Shown: positions 1-8,996 of the stretch, one piece after another
Layout of the letters: each line of letters begins with the position of its first letter
How positions within the stretch are numbered: position 1 is the stretch's first letter
Assembly (NCBI RefSeq): GCF_004328075.1
Contig: NZ_SJFN01000002.1
Coordinates: 151,689-215,688 of the forward strand
DNA from: Siculibacillus lacustris
GTDB lineage: Bacteria; Pseudomonadota; Alphaproteobacteria; Rhizobiales; Ancalomicrobiaceae
Direction: 5' to 3'
Length of the DNA: 64,000 nucleotides
Position numbers and translations under genes: made by a program
Notes under the pieces: model-generated
What the model saw: the letters and a program-made list of their open reading frames with translations, nothing else
Database searches by the model: none
What the model was told of the DNA's origin: nothing

Positions 1-376
1 GCTCGGCGGCCTTGGGAGCGCGGCGGCCGACCCAGCTGTCGATCTCGGCGCGGTCGATCACGCCGTCGTGATTGGTGTCGATCTTGTCGAAACGGGCGTC
101 GACGAAGGCCATCGCTTCGGCCAGGGTGACCGCGCCGTCCTTGTCGGTGTCGAGCTTGTCGAACATCCGGTCGACCATCTGGGCATGGCCCCAACCGTGC
201 GGGCCGGCCATGCCGCCCTTCATGCCGGGGCCGCCGGCGTGATCGCCCCAGGCGGGGCCGTAGCCCATCGTGTCGGGGTTGCCGCAGGCGCCCATCGGGC
301 CGCGGGCATGGGCGACGCCGGCGGCGGTGACCGCCAGGGCGGCGACACCGATCAACGCTTTGGTCCAGGTCTTCAT
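1..376 (-). CDS. Secreted EF-hand protein (3' end outside window)
   Basis: The gene begins at ATG 376 behind a GAGGAG ribosome binding site and runs off the left edge after 125 codons, so its C-terminus is missing. Residues 1-24 are a Sec-type signal peptide ending near AHA. A Gly/Met/His-rich linker follows to about residue 65. Two EF-hand loops are then visible, DTDKDGAVTLAE and DTNHDGVIDRAE, each with Asp at positions 1, 3 and 5 and Glu at position 12, so both should bind calcium. By family it is a periplasmic or secreted calcium-binding protein; the partner is unknown. It lies downstream of glnE on the same strand with a 119-bp gap. Confidence 0.85.
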   Translation of the reverse strand, partial: MKTWTKALIGVAALAVTAAGVAHARGPMGACGNPDTMGYGPAWGDHAGGPGMKGGMAGPHGWGHAQMVDRMFDKLDTDKDGAVTLAEAMAFVDARFDKIDTNHDGVIDRAEIDSWVGRRAPKAAE

Positions 377-495
377 GTGCGTGTCTCCTCGAAGGCGGCG
401 GACGGCGGCGATGCCGAGAGGAATCGCCCGGGCTTCGTCCCGCCCTTCGAAGACGACGCTAGCCCCTTCCACATTGCCGCGACTTTGTCGGCGGA

Positions 496-3492
496 TTACC
501 GATCGTTCATGCTTTCTGCCGCGGCAGCGGGTCGGCGCCCGCGCGAGCGGCCCAGGAGGCGCCGGCAGAGTGCGGCAGTGCGCTGCTCGGTGTCGCGCAG
601 ATGGGCTTCCAGCGTGGCGAAGTCGGGCAGTTCGCCGACCCGGGCGAGCAGGGTCAACATGCCGCGCGGCACGTCGGCCGGGTGGAACGGCCCGTCGGCG
701 GCGAGCCGCAGGGCCTGGGTGAGGCCCTGGAACAGATGCATCGCGGCGAGCAGCTCTTCGCCGGCCGCCGGATCGAGGCTGCCGTGGGCGACCAGGCGGC
801 GCAGGGCACCGGCGGTGTTGGTGTCGAGCACTCCGGGGTCGCGCGCCGCGTCGCGCAGCATCAGATACTGGGCGACGAACTCGACGTCGACGAGGCCGCC
901 CGCCACCTGCTTGATGTCCCAGGGGTCGGTGGTGCCCTTCTCGGTGGCGATCATCTCGCGCATCTCGACGACGTCGGCGCGCAGGCGATCGGGATCGCGC
1001 GGCCGGGCCAGCACGGTGCGCACCGCCGCGGCGACCCGAGCGGCGAAGTCGGCGGGACCGGCGATCACCCGGGCGCGAGTCAGCGCCATGTGTTCCCAGG
1101 TCCAGGCATCGCCCGCGTGGTAGCTCTCGAAGGCGGCGAGCCGCGTCGCCATCGGCCCCTTGTTGCCCGACGGGCGCAGGCGGAAATCGACCTCGTAGAG
1201 CAGGCCTTGGGCGGTCGGCGCCGAGAGGGCGGCGATCAGGCGCTGGGTCAGGCGGATGTAGTACTGGCTCGGGGCGAGCGGCCGCGGCCCGTCGGAGGCC
1301 TCGGCCTCGGCGTCGAAATCGTAGAGCAGCATCAGGTCGAGGTCGGAGGCCGCGGTGGTCTCGCGGCCGCCGAGCTTGCCGAGCGCCACCACCGCCGCGC
1401 GACCGCCGGGCACCCGGCCGTGGATCGTCGCGAACTCGGCCTCGACGGCGTCGAACAGGCGGCGCACCACCACCTCGGCGAGGGTGGCATAGGCGACGCC
1501 GGCCTCGACCGCCGACAGGGTGCCGGTCAGCACCCGCACGCCGACCAGGAAGATCTGCTCCTGGCCGAAGATACGGGCGCGGTCGAGCAGGTCCTCATAG
1601 GTCGCGGCCTCGGCGAAGGCGCGGGCGAGGTTGCGCTCGAGATCGGCGGCGCTCGGCACCGCGTCGAAGAAGGCGGGATCCATCAGGGTGTCGAAGACGT
1701 GGGGCCGGCGGCCGAGGGTATCGGCGAGCTTGGGCGCCACGCCCATCACCAGGGCGAGCAGCTCGAGCAGGGCCGGATGGGAGCACAGCAGCGAGAACAG
1801 TTGCACCCCGGTCGGCAGGTGGGCGAGCATCCGGTCGAAGGCGAGGAAGGCGGCGCCGGCGTTGTCGGTGGCGGCCAGCGCGGTCAGCAGCGACGGCGTC
1901 AGTTCGGTCAGGCGCTCGCGGGCGACCGTCGAGCGGGTCGCCGGGTAGCGGCCGAAGTGCCAGGCCCGCACCGCCGCGGTGACGTCGCGCGGCCGCTCGT
2001 AGCCCATGGCGGTCAGCGCATCGAGGGTGCCGGGGTCGTCCTCGTCGCCGGTGAAGACCAGATTGCCGGTGCCGCTCGACAGGTCGGGGGCATTCTCGAA
2101 CAGCCGGGCATAGTGGCCCTGGACGCAGGTCAGGCGGCGGCGCAGGGCGGCGGCGAAGTCGCGGGCGCCGCGGAAGCCCATCATCCGGCCGATCCGCGCG
2201 ACGCCGGCGTCGTCGTCGGGCAGGCAGTGAGACTGCTCGTCGGCGACCATCTGGATGCGGTGTTCGACGTTGCGCAGGAAGCCGTAGGCCTCGGTCAGCT
2301 CGTCGCGCGCCACCGCCTCGATCCAACCCTCTTCCGCCAGCCGGGCGAGCATGTCGAGGGTGCCGCGGCCGCGCAAATTCGGGTTGCGGCCGCCGGCGAT
2401 CAGCTGCTGGGTCTGGACGAAGAATTCGATCTCGCGGATGCCGCCGCGACCGAGCTTGACGTTGTGGCCGTGGACGGCGATCTCGCCATGGCCCTTGTGG
2501 GCGTGGATCTGACGTTTGATCGAATGGACGTCGGCGATCGCCGCATAGTCGAAATACTTGCGCCAGATGAAGGGTCGGATCTCCGAGACGAAGTTCCAGC
2601 CGGCGGCGAGGTCGCCGGCCACCGGGCGCGCCTTGATCAGCGCGGCGCGCTCCCAGTTCTGGCCCATGCTCTCGTAATATTGGAAGGCGCCGTCGAGCGA
2701 CATGGCGATCGGCGTGGCGCCGGGATCGGGGCGCAGGCGCAGGTCGACCCGGAAGACGTAACCGTCGACGGTGCGCTCCTGCATGATCTTGACCATGCGC
2801 TTGGTCAGTTTGACGAACAGATCGACCGCCTCGTCGGGATCGGCGAGCTTGGCGCGCGAGCGGTCGAAGAACACGATCAGATCGATGTCGGAGGAATAGT
2901 TGAGTTCGTGGGCGCCGTATTTGCCCATGCCGAGCAGCACCCAGCCGGAGCCGGCCGCCGGGTCTGCCGGGTCGGGCAGGATCAGCTTGCCGCGGGCGAC
3001 CGCGTCGGCGAGGCAGAAGCGCACCGCGGCCCCGAGCGTCGCATCGGCGAGGCGGGTCAGCGCATCGGTGACCCGGACGATGTCCCAGACGCCGCCGAGA
3101 TCGGCGAGTGCGATGGTCAGGGCGGCGCCCTGCTTGATGTGCCGCAGCGCCGTCATCAGCGCGGCTTCGTCGGGCGCGGCGAGACCGTCGGCGGCGGCGA
3201 CCAGCTCGGCGAGGATCGCCGCCGGGTCGCTCGCCAGGATCCGGGCGAGGCGGGCGGGATCGCGCATCGCCAGATCGGTGAGATGGGGGGAATTGCCGAA
3301 GACCCCGAGCAGCACCCGGCGGATGCGCGGATCGGCGGCGAGCGCGGCGCGGAAGGGGGCGCCCGCCGGGCCGGCGGCGCGCTCGAGGACGCGCGAGAGG
3401 CCGATCTCGGCGGCCTTGCGGTCGCCGGGGGCCAGGGGCCGGACGATCCGATCGATCAGTGCGCCGGCGTCGCCGCCCGTATCAACGTCCAT
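496..3492 (-). CDS. glnE: Bifunctional glutamine synthetase adenylyltransferase/adenylyl-removing enzyme
   Basis: GlnE attaches AMP to glutamine synthetase when nitrogen is plentiful and removes it when nitrogen is scarce, under control of PII protein. The product is 998 aa, normal for the family. It has two nucleotidyltransferase modules: the N-terminal one carries SDID at residues 201-204 after a GMGK loop, and the C-terminal one carries SDLD near residue 740 after GKLGG. The frame is open further upstream, but I chose ATG 3492 because an AAGGA site lies about 10 bases before it and because the extra 64 residues are low-complexity Arg/Pro sequence. It closes a minus-strand block with the two-component pair and Deg protease, an order seen in many Hyphomicrobiales. 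Confidence 0.96.
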   Translation of the reverse strand: MDVDTGGDAGALIDRIVRPLAPGDRKAAEIGLSRVLERAAGPAGAPFRAALAADPRIRRVLLGVFGNSPHLTDLAMRDPARLARILASDPAAILAELVAAADGLAAPDEAALMTALRHIKQGAALTIALADLGGVWDIVRVTDALTRLADATLGAAVRFCLADAVARGKLILPDPADPAAGSGWVLLGMGKYGAHELNYSSDIDLIVFFDRSRAKLADPDEAVDLFVKLTKRMVKIMQERTVDGYVFRVDLRLRPDPGATPIAMSLDGAFQYYESMGQNWERAALIKARPVAGDLAAGWNFVSEIRPFIWRKYFDYAAIADVHSIKRQIHAHKGHGEIAVHGHNVKLGRGGIREIEFFVQTQQLIAGGRNPNLRGRGTLDMLARLAEEGWIEAVARDELTEAYGFLRNVEHRIQMVADEQSHCLPDDDAGVARIGRMMGFRGARDFAAALRRRLTCVQGHYARLFENAPDLSSGTGNLVFTGDEDDPGTLDALTAMGYERPRDVTAAVRAWHFGRYPATRSTVARERLTELTPSLLTALAATDNAGAAFLAFDRMLAHLPTGVQLFSLLCSHPALLELLALVMGVAPKLADTLGRRPHVFDTLMDPAFFDAVPSAADLERNLARAFAEAATYEDLLDRARIFGQEQIFLVGVRVLTGTLSAVEAGVAYATLAEVVVRRLFDAVEAEFATIHGRVPGGRAAVVALGKLGGRETTAASDLDLMLLYDFDAEAEASDGPRPLAPSQYYIRLTQRLIAALSAPTAQGLLYEVDFRLRPSGNKGPMATRLAAFESYHAGDAWTWEHMALTRARVIAGPADFAARVAAAVRTVLARPRDPDRLRADVVEMREMIATEKGTTDPWDIKQVAGGLVDVEFVAQYLMLRDAARDPGVLDTNTAGALRRLVAHGSLDPAAGEELLAAMHLFQGLTQALRLAADGPFHPADVPRGMLTLLARVGELPDFATLEAHLRDTEQRTAALCRRLLGRSRGRRPAAAAESMNDR

Positions 3493-3599
3493 CGCCGTCG
3501 AGTCCTTCCCGCCGATCCCGCGCGGATCGTCGCCCCGAGATGACGGTGCCGGGGCGGTGCGGTCAAGCCGACCTTGGACGCGTCGACGGGGTTCTACGA

Positions 3600-3637
3600 C
3601 GAAATCGCCCGTCCGGCGGACCGAACGGGCGGTTTCG
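3600..3637 (-). terminator. Hairpin downstream of carbonic anhydrase
   Basis: Inverted repeat with 13-bp arms (one mismatch) at 3600-3612 and 3625-3637, in the 213-bp gap between the carbonic anhydrase stop and glnE. No long T-run follows, so it may be a weak terminator or a transcript-stabilising hairpin. Confidence 0.45.
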
Positions 3638-3705
3638 AGGCGCGGATTTCGCGAACTCGGCGCGACGGAAGCGCGATTTTTCACGCGCAGGCCGATTCGC
3701 GGCGA

Positions 3706-4422
3706 TCAGGCGAGGAACTCGACCTTGCCGGTATCGAGGGCGTAATAGGCGGCGACGATCTTGACCTTCCCCTCGTGGACGAGGTGGGAAAGGATCTTGC
3801 TGCGTCCGGGGATCTTGGCGGCGGTGCGGCGGGCGCTCTCGTGCACCGTGGCGTCGACCAGATCGGTGGCGCCGGCCTTCTGCGCCGCCTTCACCGCCGG
3901 CAGGATCGGCTCGACCATCGGCCCGATCGAGCCGGGCAACTTGGCCTTCTTGGTCACCACGTCGCAGGCCGCGGCAACCGCGCCGCAACGCTGGTGGCCC
4001 ATCACCACGATCAGCGGCGAGCCGAGATGTTCCGCGCCGTATTCCATGGTGCCGAGCACGTCGGTGTCGATCATGTTGCCGGCGTTGCGGCACACGAACA
4101 ATTCCCCGAGCCCGAGCCCGCCGAACAGCAGTTCCGGGGGGACGCGGCTGTCGGCGCAGGACAACACCGTCGCCCAGGGCGCCTGCCCGCCGGCGACGCT
4201 CGAGCGCTGGCCGGAGAGATCGGCGGCGCAGACCTGCGGCTGGGCGAGGAAGCGGGCGTTGCCGTCCTTCAGCTTGGCGAGCGCCTGATCGGCGGTGAGC
4301 CCGGTCGGCGCGGCGGCGGCCGGCCGCGGCGCGAGGCCGAGGCCAGCGGCGGCGGCGGCCATGCCGGCGAGCCCGAGGAAGGCGCGGCGCTTCATACCGA
4401 TTCCCAGACATTGGTCACACAT
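3706..4422 (-). CDS. Beta-class carbonic anhydrase, Tat-exported
   Basis: Interconverts CO2 and bicarbonate with a zinc cofactor. The beta-class signature is intact: CADSR supplies the first Cys plus the Asp-Arg pair, and HQRCGA supplies His and the second Cys. The N-terminus reads MCDQCLGIGMKRRAFLGLAG, a twin-arginine signal followed by an Ala-rich hydrophobic stretch and an AAAA cleavage region, so the folded enzyme should be periplasmic. ATG 4422 is preferred because a GAGGGGGA site lies 7-8 bases upstream; it gives 238 aa. An ATG at 4395 would start just at KRRAF. It sits between the histidine kinase gene and glnE on the same strand. Confidence 0.92.
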   Translation of the reverse strand: MCDQCLGIGMKRRAFLGLAGMAAAAAGLGLAPRPAAAAPTGLTADQALAKLKDGNARFLAQPQVCAADLSGQRSSVAGGQAPWATVLSCADSRVPPELLFGGLGLGELFVCRNAGNMIDTDVLGTMEYGAEHLGSPLIVVMGHQRCGAVAAACDVVTKKAKLPGSIGPMVEPILPAVKAAQKAGATDLVDATVHESARRTAAKIPGRSKILSHLVHEGKVKIVAAYYALDTGKVEFLA

Positions 4423-4543
4423 GGATGGTTTCCCCCTCGATCGCCGCATCGGCCGACGCAGCGTCGGGGAAGAATGGCCGAGAAGAAGCGCGCCGCCAAT
4501 GTCCCGGAGTCTGCGAACGCGAAGAATTCGCAGAAATCGCGAC

Positions 4544-5965
4544 TCAAGGCGCCGGGAAGCGCAGCACCACCCGCAGGCCGGGGGTGGCCTCTTCCAACGT
4601 CAGGGTGGCCCGGTGTTGCTGCGCCACCGCCGCGACCAGCGAGAGGCCGAGGCCGGAGCCGGGGGCGTTGCGGCTGGCCTCCAGGCGGACGAAGCGGCCG
4701 AGCACGCGCTCGCGGTCGGCTTCGGGAATGCCGGGACCGTCGTCGGCGACCGACAGGGCGGCGCCGGCGGGACCGGTGGTCACCGCCAGGGTGATGGTCG
4801 CCGGGCGATCGCCGGGGTGGCCGTATTTCAGGGCGTTGTCGACGAGGTTGGTCACGGCGAGCGCCAGGAGCTCGCGATTGCCCGAGACGGTGGCGGGCTC
4901 GGCCTTCACCGTCAGACTGGTACCGGCGTCCTCGGCGACCGGCTCGTAGAGTTCGGCGATCTCACGCACCAGGGCGGCGAGGTCGACCGGTTCGGGCGTG
5001 GTCAGGGCGGAGCCGGCCTCGACCCGGGTGATCATCAGCAGGGCGTCGAAGGTGCGGATCAGCGCGTCGGATTCCTCGATCGTCGCCTCCAGCGCCTCCC
5101 GCCAGCGCTCGAGGTCGGGCGGGCCGGACAGCGCGCCCTCGACGCGGTTGCGCAGCCGGGTCAGCGGCGTCTTGAGATCATGGGCGACGTTGTCGGAGAC
5201 GTCCTTGAGGCCCTTCATCAGGTCGACGATCTTGGCCAACATGCCGTTGAGCGCGACGGCGAGGCGGTCGAACTCGTCGCCGGCGCCGGTCACCGGCAGG
5301 CGGCCGGAGAGGTCGCCGGCGACGATCCGGCCGGAGGTCTCGGAGACCTGATCGATGCGGCGCAGGACGCGGCGCGACAGGAACAGCCAAGTGACGCCGC
5401 CGAGCACCACCAGCATCAGGACCATCGCCCGGAAGGCGCGGCGGACCACCACGCGGAAGCGGTCGCGCTCGCCGAGATCGCGCCCGACCAGGACGCGGAA
5501 GCCGTTGTCGAGCGCGAAGGAGCGCACCAGGGCGACGTGCTGGATCGCCTTGCCGGCCTCGAAGCGCACGTAGTCGACCGGGCGGGCCTCGTCGTCGGTG
5601 TCGTCGAAGGCGGAGGGCGGCAGTTCGGCGACGTTGCCGGCGATCGGATTGCCCGAGGTGTCGACCACGTAATAGAGGCCGGCGTCGGGGCGGCGGCCGC
5701 GCTCGTCGAGGGCGTAGAACAGCCGCACCAGACCACCGAGCCGGTACTGATCCTCGAGCGCGGCGACGTCGACGTCGATCGCCTCGTGGAGCTGCAGCGT
5801 CATGATCCGGGCGGCGTCGTGGGACACCACCACCACCAGGAAGAACGAGAAGATCGAGAACACCACGAGATGGAGGATCGACAGTCGCACCGCGGTAGTG
5901 CGCGAGGCGCGCGCGAGGCGGGCGAAGAGCGGTTCGCGCGCCGCCCCGGCCGGCCGGGCGGTCAT
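4544..5965 (-). CDS. Sensor histidine kinase (HAMP-HisKA-HATPase)
   Basis: Membrane sensor kinase of 473 aa. Transmembrane helices at about residues 27-47 and 180-196 flank a periplasmic sensor loop of about 130 residues. A HAMP linker follows, then the phosphoacceptor His262 in AHDLKTP, and a HATPase domain with the N box NLVDNALKYG and a DDGPGIP loop. Its ATG overlaps the stop codon of the upstream response regulator by 4 bases (ATGA), so the two are translationally coupled. The Deg protease gene lies just upstream, which suggests an envelope-stress role, but the signal is unknown. Confidence 0.93.
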   Translation of the reverse strand: MTARPAGAAREPLFARLARASRTTAVRLSILHLVVFSIFSFFLVVVVSHDAARIMTLQLHEAIDVDVAALEDQYRLGGLVRLFYALDERGRRPDAGLYYVVDTSGNPIAGNVAELPPSAFDDTDDEARPVDYVRFEAGKAIQHVALVRSFALDNGFRVLVGRDLGERDRFRVVVRRAFRAMVLMLVVLGGVTWLFLSRRVLRRIDQVSETSGRIVAGDLSGRLPVTGAGDEFDRLAVALNGMLAKIVDLMKGLKDVSDNVAHDLKTPLTRLRNRVEGALSGPPDLERWREALEATIEESDALIRTFDALLMITRVEAGSALTTPEPVDLAALVREIAELYEPVAEDAGTSLTVKAEPATVSGNRELLALAVTNLVDNALKYGHPGDRPATITLAVTTGPAGAALSVADDGPGIPEADRERVLGRFVRLEASRNAPGSGLGLSLVAAVAQQHRATLTLEEATPGLRVVLRFPAP

Positions 5966-6642
5966 CGCGGGGTCTCGCGGATCATGTAGCCGGCGCCGCG
6001 CACGGTGTGCAGCAGCGGCCGGTCCTGGCCCTTGTCGATCTTGGCGCGCAGCCGCGACATGTGGACGTCGATGACGTTGGTCTGGGGATCGAAGTGATAG
6101 TCCCAGACGTTCTCGAGCAGCATGGTGCGGGTCACCACCTGACCGGCGTTCTTCATCAGGAACTCGAGCAGGCGGAACTCGCGCGGCTGCAGCACGATCT
6201 CCTCGCCGGCGCGGGTCACGGTGTGGGACAGCCGATCGAGCATCAGGTCGCCGACCCGGTAGCTGGTGTCGACGGCGCCGGGGGCGTGGCGGCGGGCCAG
6301 CGCTTCGACCCGGGCGAGGAGCTCGGTGAAGGCATAGGGCTTGGCGAGATAGTCGTCGCCGCCGGCGCGCAGGCCCTCGACCCGGTCGTCGACCTGACCG
6401 AGTGCCGAGAGCACCAGGACGGGCGTGTGGTCGCCGCGCCGCCGCATCTCCTGGACGATGCCGAGACCGTCGCGCTTGGGCAACATCCGGTCCATCACCA
6501 CCACGTCGTAGTCGCCGGTCGCGGCGGCATGGGCGCCGCCCTCGCCGTCGGCTTCGTGTTCGACGAGATGACCGGCCTCGCGCAGGGCCTTGATCAGATA
6601 GGTCGCCGCTTCGCGGTCGTCTTCGACGAGGAGGATTCGCAT
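5962..6642 (-). CDS. OmpR/PhoB-family response regulator
   Basis: DNA-binding partner of the kinase at 4544-5965. The 226-aa protein has a receiver domain with the acidic pair at residues 8-9, phospho-acceptor Asp51 (VVVMDRMLP) and the conserved Lys in AKPY. A C-terminal winged helix ends in the usual TVRGAGYMI. Its stop overlaps the kinase start. It lies 150 bases downstream of the Deg protease stop, with a hairpin in the gap, so it may have its own promoter. Confidence 0.94.
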   Translation of the reverse strand: MRILLVEDDREAATYLIKALREAGHLVEHEADGEGGAHAAATGDYDVVVMDRMLPKRDGLGIVQEMRRRGDHTPVLVLSALGQVDDRVEGLRAGGDDYLAKPYAFTELLARVEALARRHAPGAVDTSYRVGDLMLDRLSHTVTRAGEEIVLQPREFRLLEFLMKNAGQVVTRTMLLENVWDYHFDPQTNVIDVHMSRLRAKIDKGQDRPLLHTVRGAGYMIRETPR

Positions 6643-6705
6643 GGGACCACTCTAGTCGGGTTCGGCGATCGACGGAATTCTCCGAATATCGGCCGATCGA
6701 AGGAC

Positions 6706-6739
6706 GACCGGCGGCGGACCCGAAGGTCCACCGCCGGTC
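6706..6739 (-). terminator. Hairpin after the Deg protease gene
   Basis: Inverted repeat with arms 6706-6720 and 6725-6739 (14 of 15 paired) and a 4-base loop, located 55 bases beyond the deg stop. No clear T-run follows. Confidence 0.5.
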
Positions 6740-6793
6740 TCGGCACACCGCGGCGAGGGGCTGGGGGGCGAGCGCCGCGGCGGCGATCGCGGG

Positions 6794-8377
6794 TCAGGAG
6801 GCGCCGATCGGCACCGGCACGAAGCGCGTGCCCTCGGGCGAACGGACGCGCATCAGAACCGCCTTGCGGCCTTCGGTGCGCGCCGCCTTGACCGCCTCGC
6901 CGACGTCGGCGGCGGTGGCGACGGTGCGGCCCTGGACCTCGACGATGACGTCGCCGACCCGGATGCCGCGAGCCGCGGCCGGTCCGCGCGGATCGACCTT
7001 GACCACCGCGACGCCGTCGCCGGTCTCACCGACCTCGGAGGCCGGAGCGATCATCAGCCCGAGATCGGCGAGCGACGTCGGGGCGCCGTCGGTGGCGGCG
7101 GGGGTCGAGGCCCGCGCCTCGGCCTGCATGCGGGCGAGATCGACCTCGATGGTCTGCTCCTTGCCGGCGCGGACGATGGTCACCTTGACCTTGCTGCCGG
7201 GATCGTAGCCGGCGATGGTCCGCGACAGGTCGCGGGCGTTCTTGATCGGCTTGCCCTCGACCGCCAGGATCGCGTCGCCGGCCTTGATGCCGGCCTTGGC
7301 GGCCGGGCCGTCGGGCAGGGCTTCGGCGACCAGGGCGCCGCGGGCGTCCTTCAGACCGAGACCATCGGCCATGTCGCGGCCGATCGGCTGGATCTGCACG
7401 CCGAGCCAGCCGCGCACCACTTCGCCGGTCTTCTCGAGTTGGGCGATGACCTTCTGGACGGTGGTCGAGGGAATGGCGAAGCCGATGCCGATCGAGCCGC
7501 CGGAGGGCGAATAGATCGCGGTGTTCATGCCGACGACGTTGCCGGCGAGGTCGAAGGTCGGACCGCCGGAATTGCCGTGGTTGATCGGCGCGTCGATCTG
7601 GAGGAAGTCGTCGTAGGGGCCGGCGCCGATCTCGCGGCCGCGGGCCGAGACGATGCCGGCGGTGACCGAGCCGCCGAGGCCGAAGGGATTGCCGACCGCC
7701 AGAACCCAGTCGCCCGGGCGGATCTCGCCGGTCGCGAAGGGTACGGTCGGAAAGTCGGTGCGGCCGCCCTGGATCTTCAGCAGCGCCACGTCGGTCTTCT
7801 CGTCGGAGCCGAGGACCTTGGCCTTGTACTCGGTGCCGTCGTCGGTCAGCACGGTGACTTCCGCCGCGTCCTTGACGACGTGGAAGTTGGTCACGACCTT
7901 GCCGTCGGGCGAAATGATGAAGCCCGAACCCTGGGACATCACGACTTCGCCGCGGCCGGGACCGCGACCCTGACCCGGGCCCTGGGGACCCATGCCGCGA
8001 CCACCGGGCCGGCCGGGGCCGTTCCATTCGCGGAAGAAGCGCTCGAAGGGACTGCCTTCGGGGAGATCGGGGAAGGTCTCCATGAAGCTCTCGCGGTTCG
8101 GGCGGGCTTCGCCGCGCACCCGGATCGACACCACGGCGGGACGCACCCGCTCGACGATCGGCGCGAAGGAGAAGTTCTGGAGCAGGGGGGAGACGACCGA
8201 GGGGGACGCGGCCGGGGTCTCGGCGCGCACGCTCGGCATATGGCCGAGCATGTCGACGGCGGTCAGGCCGCCGACCACGGCGAGCGAGACGGCACCGGCG
8301 AGGATCGCCTTGCGGCGAATCGCGCGCGCTTCGGCGGTGGCGCGGGGATCGGGGAATCCATGGGTCATGTGGCGCAT
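6794..8377 (-). CDS. Periplasmic Do/DegP-like serine endopeptidase
   Basis: HtrA-family protease that degrades or refolds damaged envelope proteins. The 527-aa product has a membrane-anchor or signal helix at about residues 23-45, then a trypsin-like domain with the full triad His166 (NFHVV), Asp196 (TDVALLKI) and Ser270 (GNSGGP). Two PDZ domains follow, at about 315-400 and 435-520. A Gly/Pro/Arg-rich insert (about 120-143) lies before the protease core. Two starts are possible, ATG 8377 and ATG 8368, and neither has a strong ribosome site. It heads the group with the two-component pair and glnE and is upstream-flanked by a small MarR-like gene. Confidence 0.95.
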   Translation of the reverse strand: MRHMTHGFPDPRATAEARAIRRKAILAGAVSLAVVGGLTAVDMLGHMPSVRAETPAASPSVVSPLLQNFSFAPIVERVRPAVVSIRVRGEARPNRESFMETFPDLPEGSPFERFFREWNGPGRPGGRGMGPQGPGQGRGPGRGEVVMSQGSGFIISPDGKVVTNFHVVKDAAEVTVLTDDGTEYKAKVLGSDEKTDVALLKIQGGRTDFPTVPFATGEIRPGDWVLAVGNPFGLGGSVTAGIVSARGREIGAGPYDDFLQIDAPINHGNSGGPTFDLAGNVVGMNTAIYSPSGGSIGIGFAIPSTTVQKVIAQLEKTGEVVRGWLGVQIQPIGRDMADGLGLKDARGALVAEALPDGPAAKAGIKAGDAILAVEGKPIKNARDLSRTIAGYDPGSKVKVTIVRAGKEQTIEVDLARMQAEARASTPAATDGAPTSLADLGLMIAPASEVGETGDGVAVVKVDPRGPAAARGIRVGDVIVEVQGRTVATAADVGEAVKAARTEGRKAVLMRVRSPEGTRFVPVPIGAS

Positions 8378-8493
8378 CCGGTGGGTTGATCGGTTCGGCG
8401 GAGGCTCACCCCGTCGTTGATCCCGATCATCGCCGCCGTCGCCTTACGGCCCGCTTGCATGGGGATTAAAGATCGGTAACCTTCGATAGACAT
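8365..8493 (-). CDS. Possible 42-aa leader ORF overlapping the Deg start
   Basis: A short frame starts at ATG 8493 behind an AGGGGG run. It ends in a TGA that overlaps the alternative deg start at 8368 as ATGA, the usual layout for translational coupling. The peptide has no recognisable motif or membrane segment. It could be a real leader peptide that feeds ribosomes into deg, which itself lacks a good ribosome site, or it could be chance. No family is recognised. Confidence 0.25.
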   Translation of the reverse strand: MSIEGYRSLIPMQAGRKATAAMIGINDGVSLRRTDQPTGCAT

Positions 8494-8525
8494 GAAACTA
8501 ACCCCCTGAGATGATCGCACCATCG

Positions 8526-8924
8526 TCAACGCCGTGACTCGCGCCCGGTTGGGACCTTCCAGGCCAAGGCCGCATCGTCTCCGGCAATTGCCTTGATCAT
8601 CTCTCGTGCAATCATCCTTCCCTGTGCGGTGAGGTAGTGCTGGAGCGGCCCCCCATTGAGGTCGAGGACTTGCTCGATCAGGGGCGTTTCCATCGTCTTG
8701 CGTCCCGCACCGGGCTTGCTCGCCAGTGACGAGATCTGCCGAGAGACCGAGGCCAAGGAGAGGTCTTCCCCCGAGTTTCCCAAAGCCACCACGATGTTGT
8801 CCAAGCTGCAACCCGGCGCCTTGGCCACGGCCAGAAAAACCCGGATGCGCTGCGATGGCATTTGCCAATCGCGCGAGCGGATGGCGTTCAACGCTTCGAT
8901 CAGTACTTGCACGATATCAATCAT
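8526..8924 (-). CDS. MarR-like winged-helix protein, possibly acquired
   Basis: A 132-aa protein that starts at ATG 8924, chosen because AGGAGT lies 8 bases upstream. The central part (about residues 20-95) looks like a winged helix: IRVFLAVAKAPG, then a segment with SLASVSRQISSLA as recognition helix, then LTAQGR like the MarR wing. I recognise no close family. It interrupts the ccmH-deg junction, where these genes usually sit next to each other in this order of bacteria. Its base composition and codon use look clearly less GC-rich than its neighbours, so recent gain is likely. The target genes are unknown. Confidence 0.75.
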   Translation of the reverse strand: MIDIVQVLIEALNAIRSRDWQMPSQRIRVFLAVAKAPGCSLDNIVVALGNSGEDLSLASVSRQISSLASKPGAGRKTMETPLIEQVLDLNGGPLQHYLTAQGRMIAREMIKAIAGDDAALAWKVPTGRESRR

Positions 8925-8996
8925 AGGTTGTACTCCTTGCAGCGTTACGCACATAAGACGGTAGCTGCGATTTCACATCGGTAATGCGAGCCGCTT

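Noticed and set aside
601-3543. 980-aa plus-strand open frame
   Set aside because: It lies fully antisense to glnE and has a low-complexity Gly/Glu/His/Gln composition. Long antisense frames are expected in such GC-rich genes.
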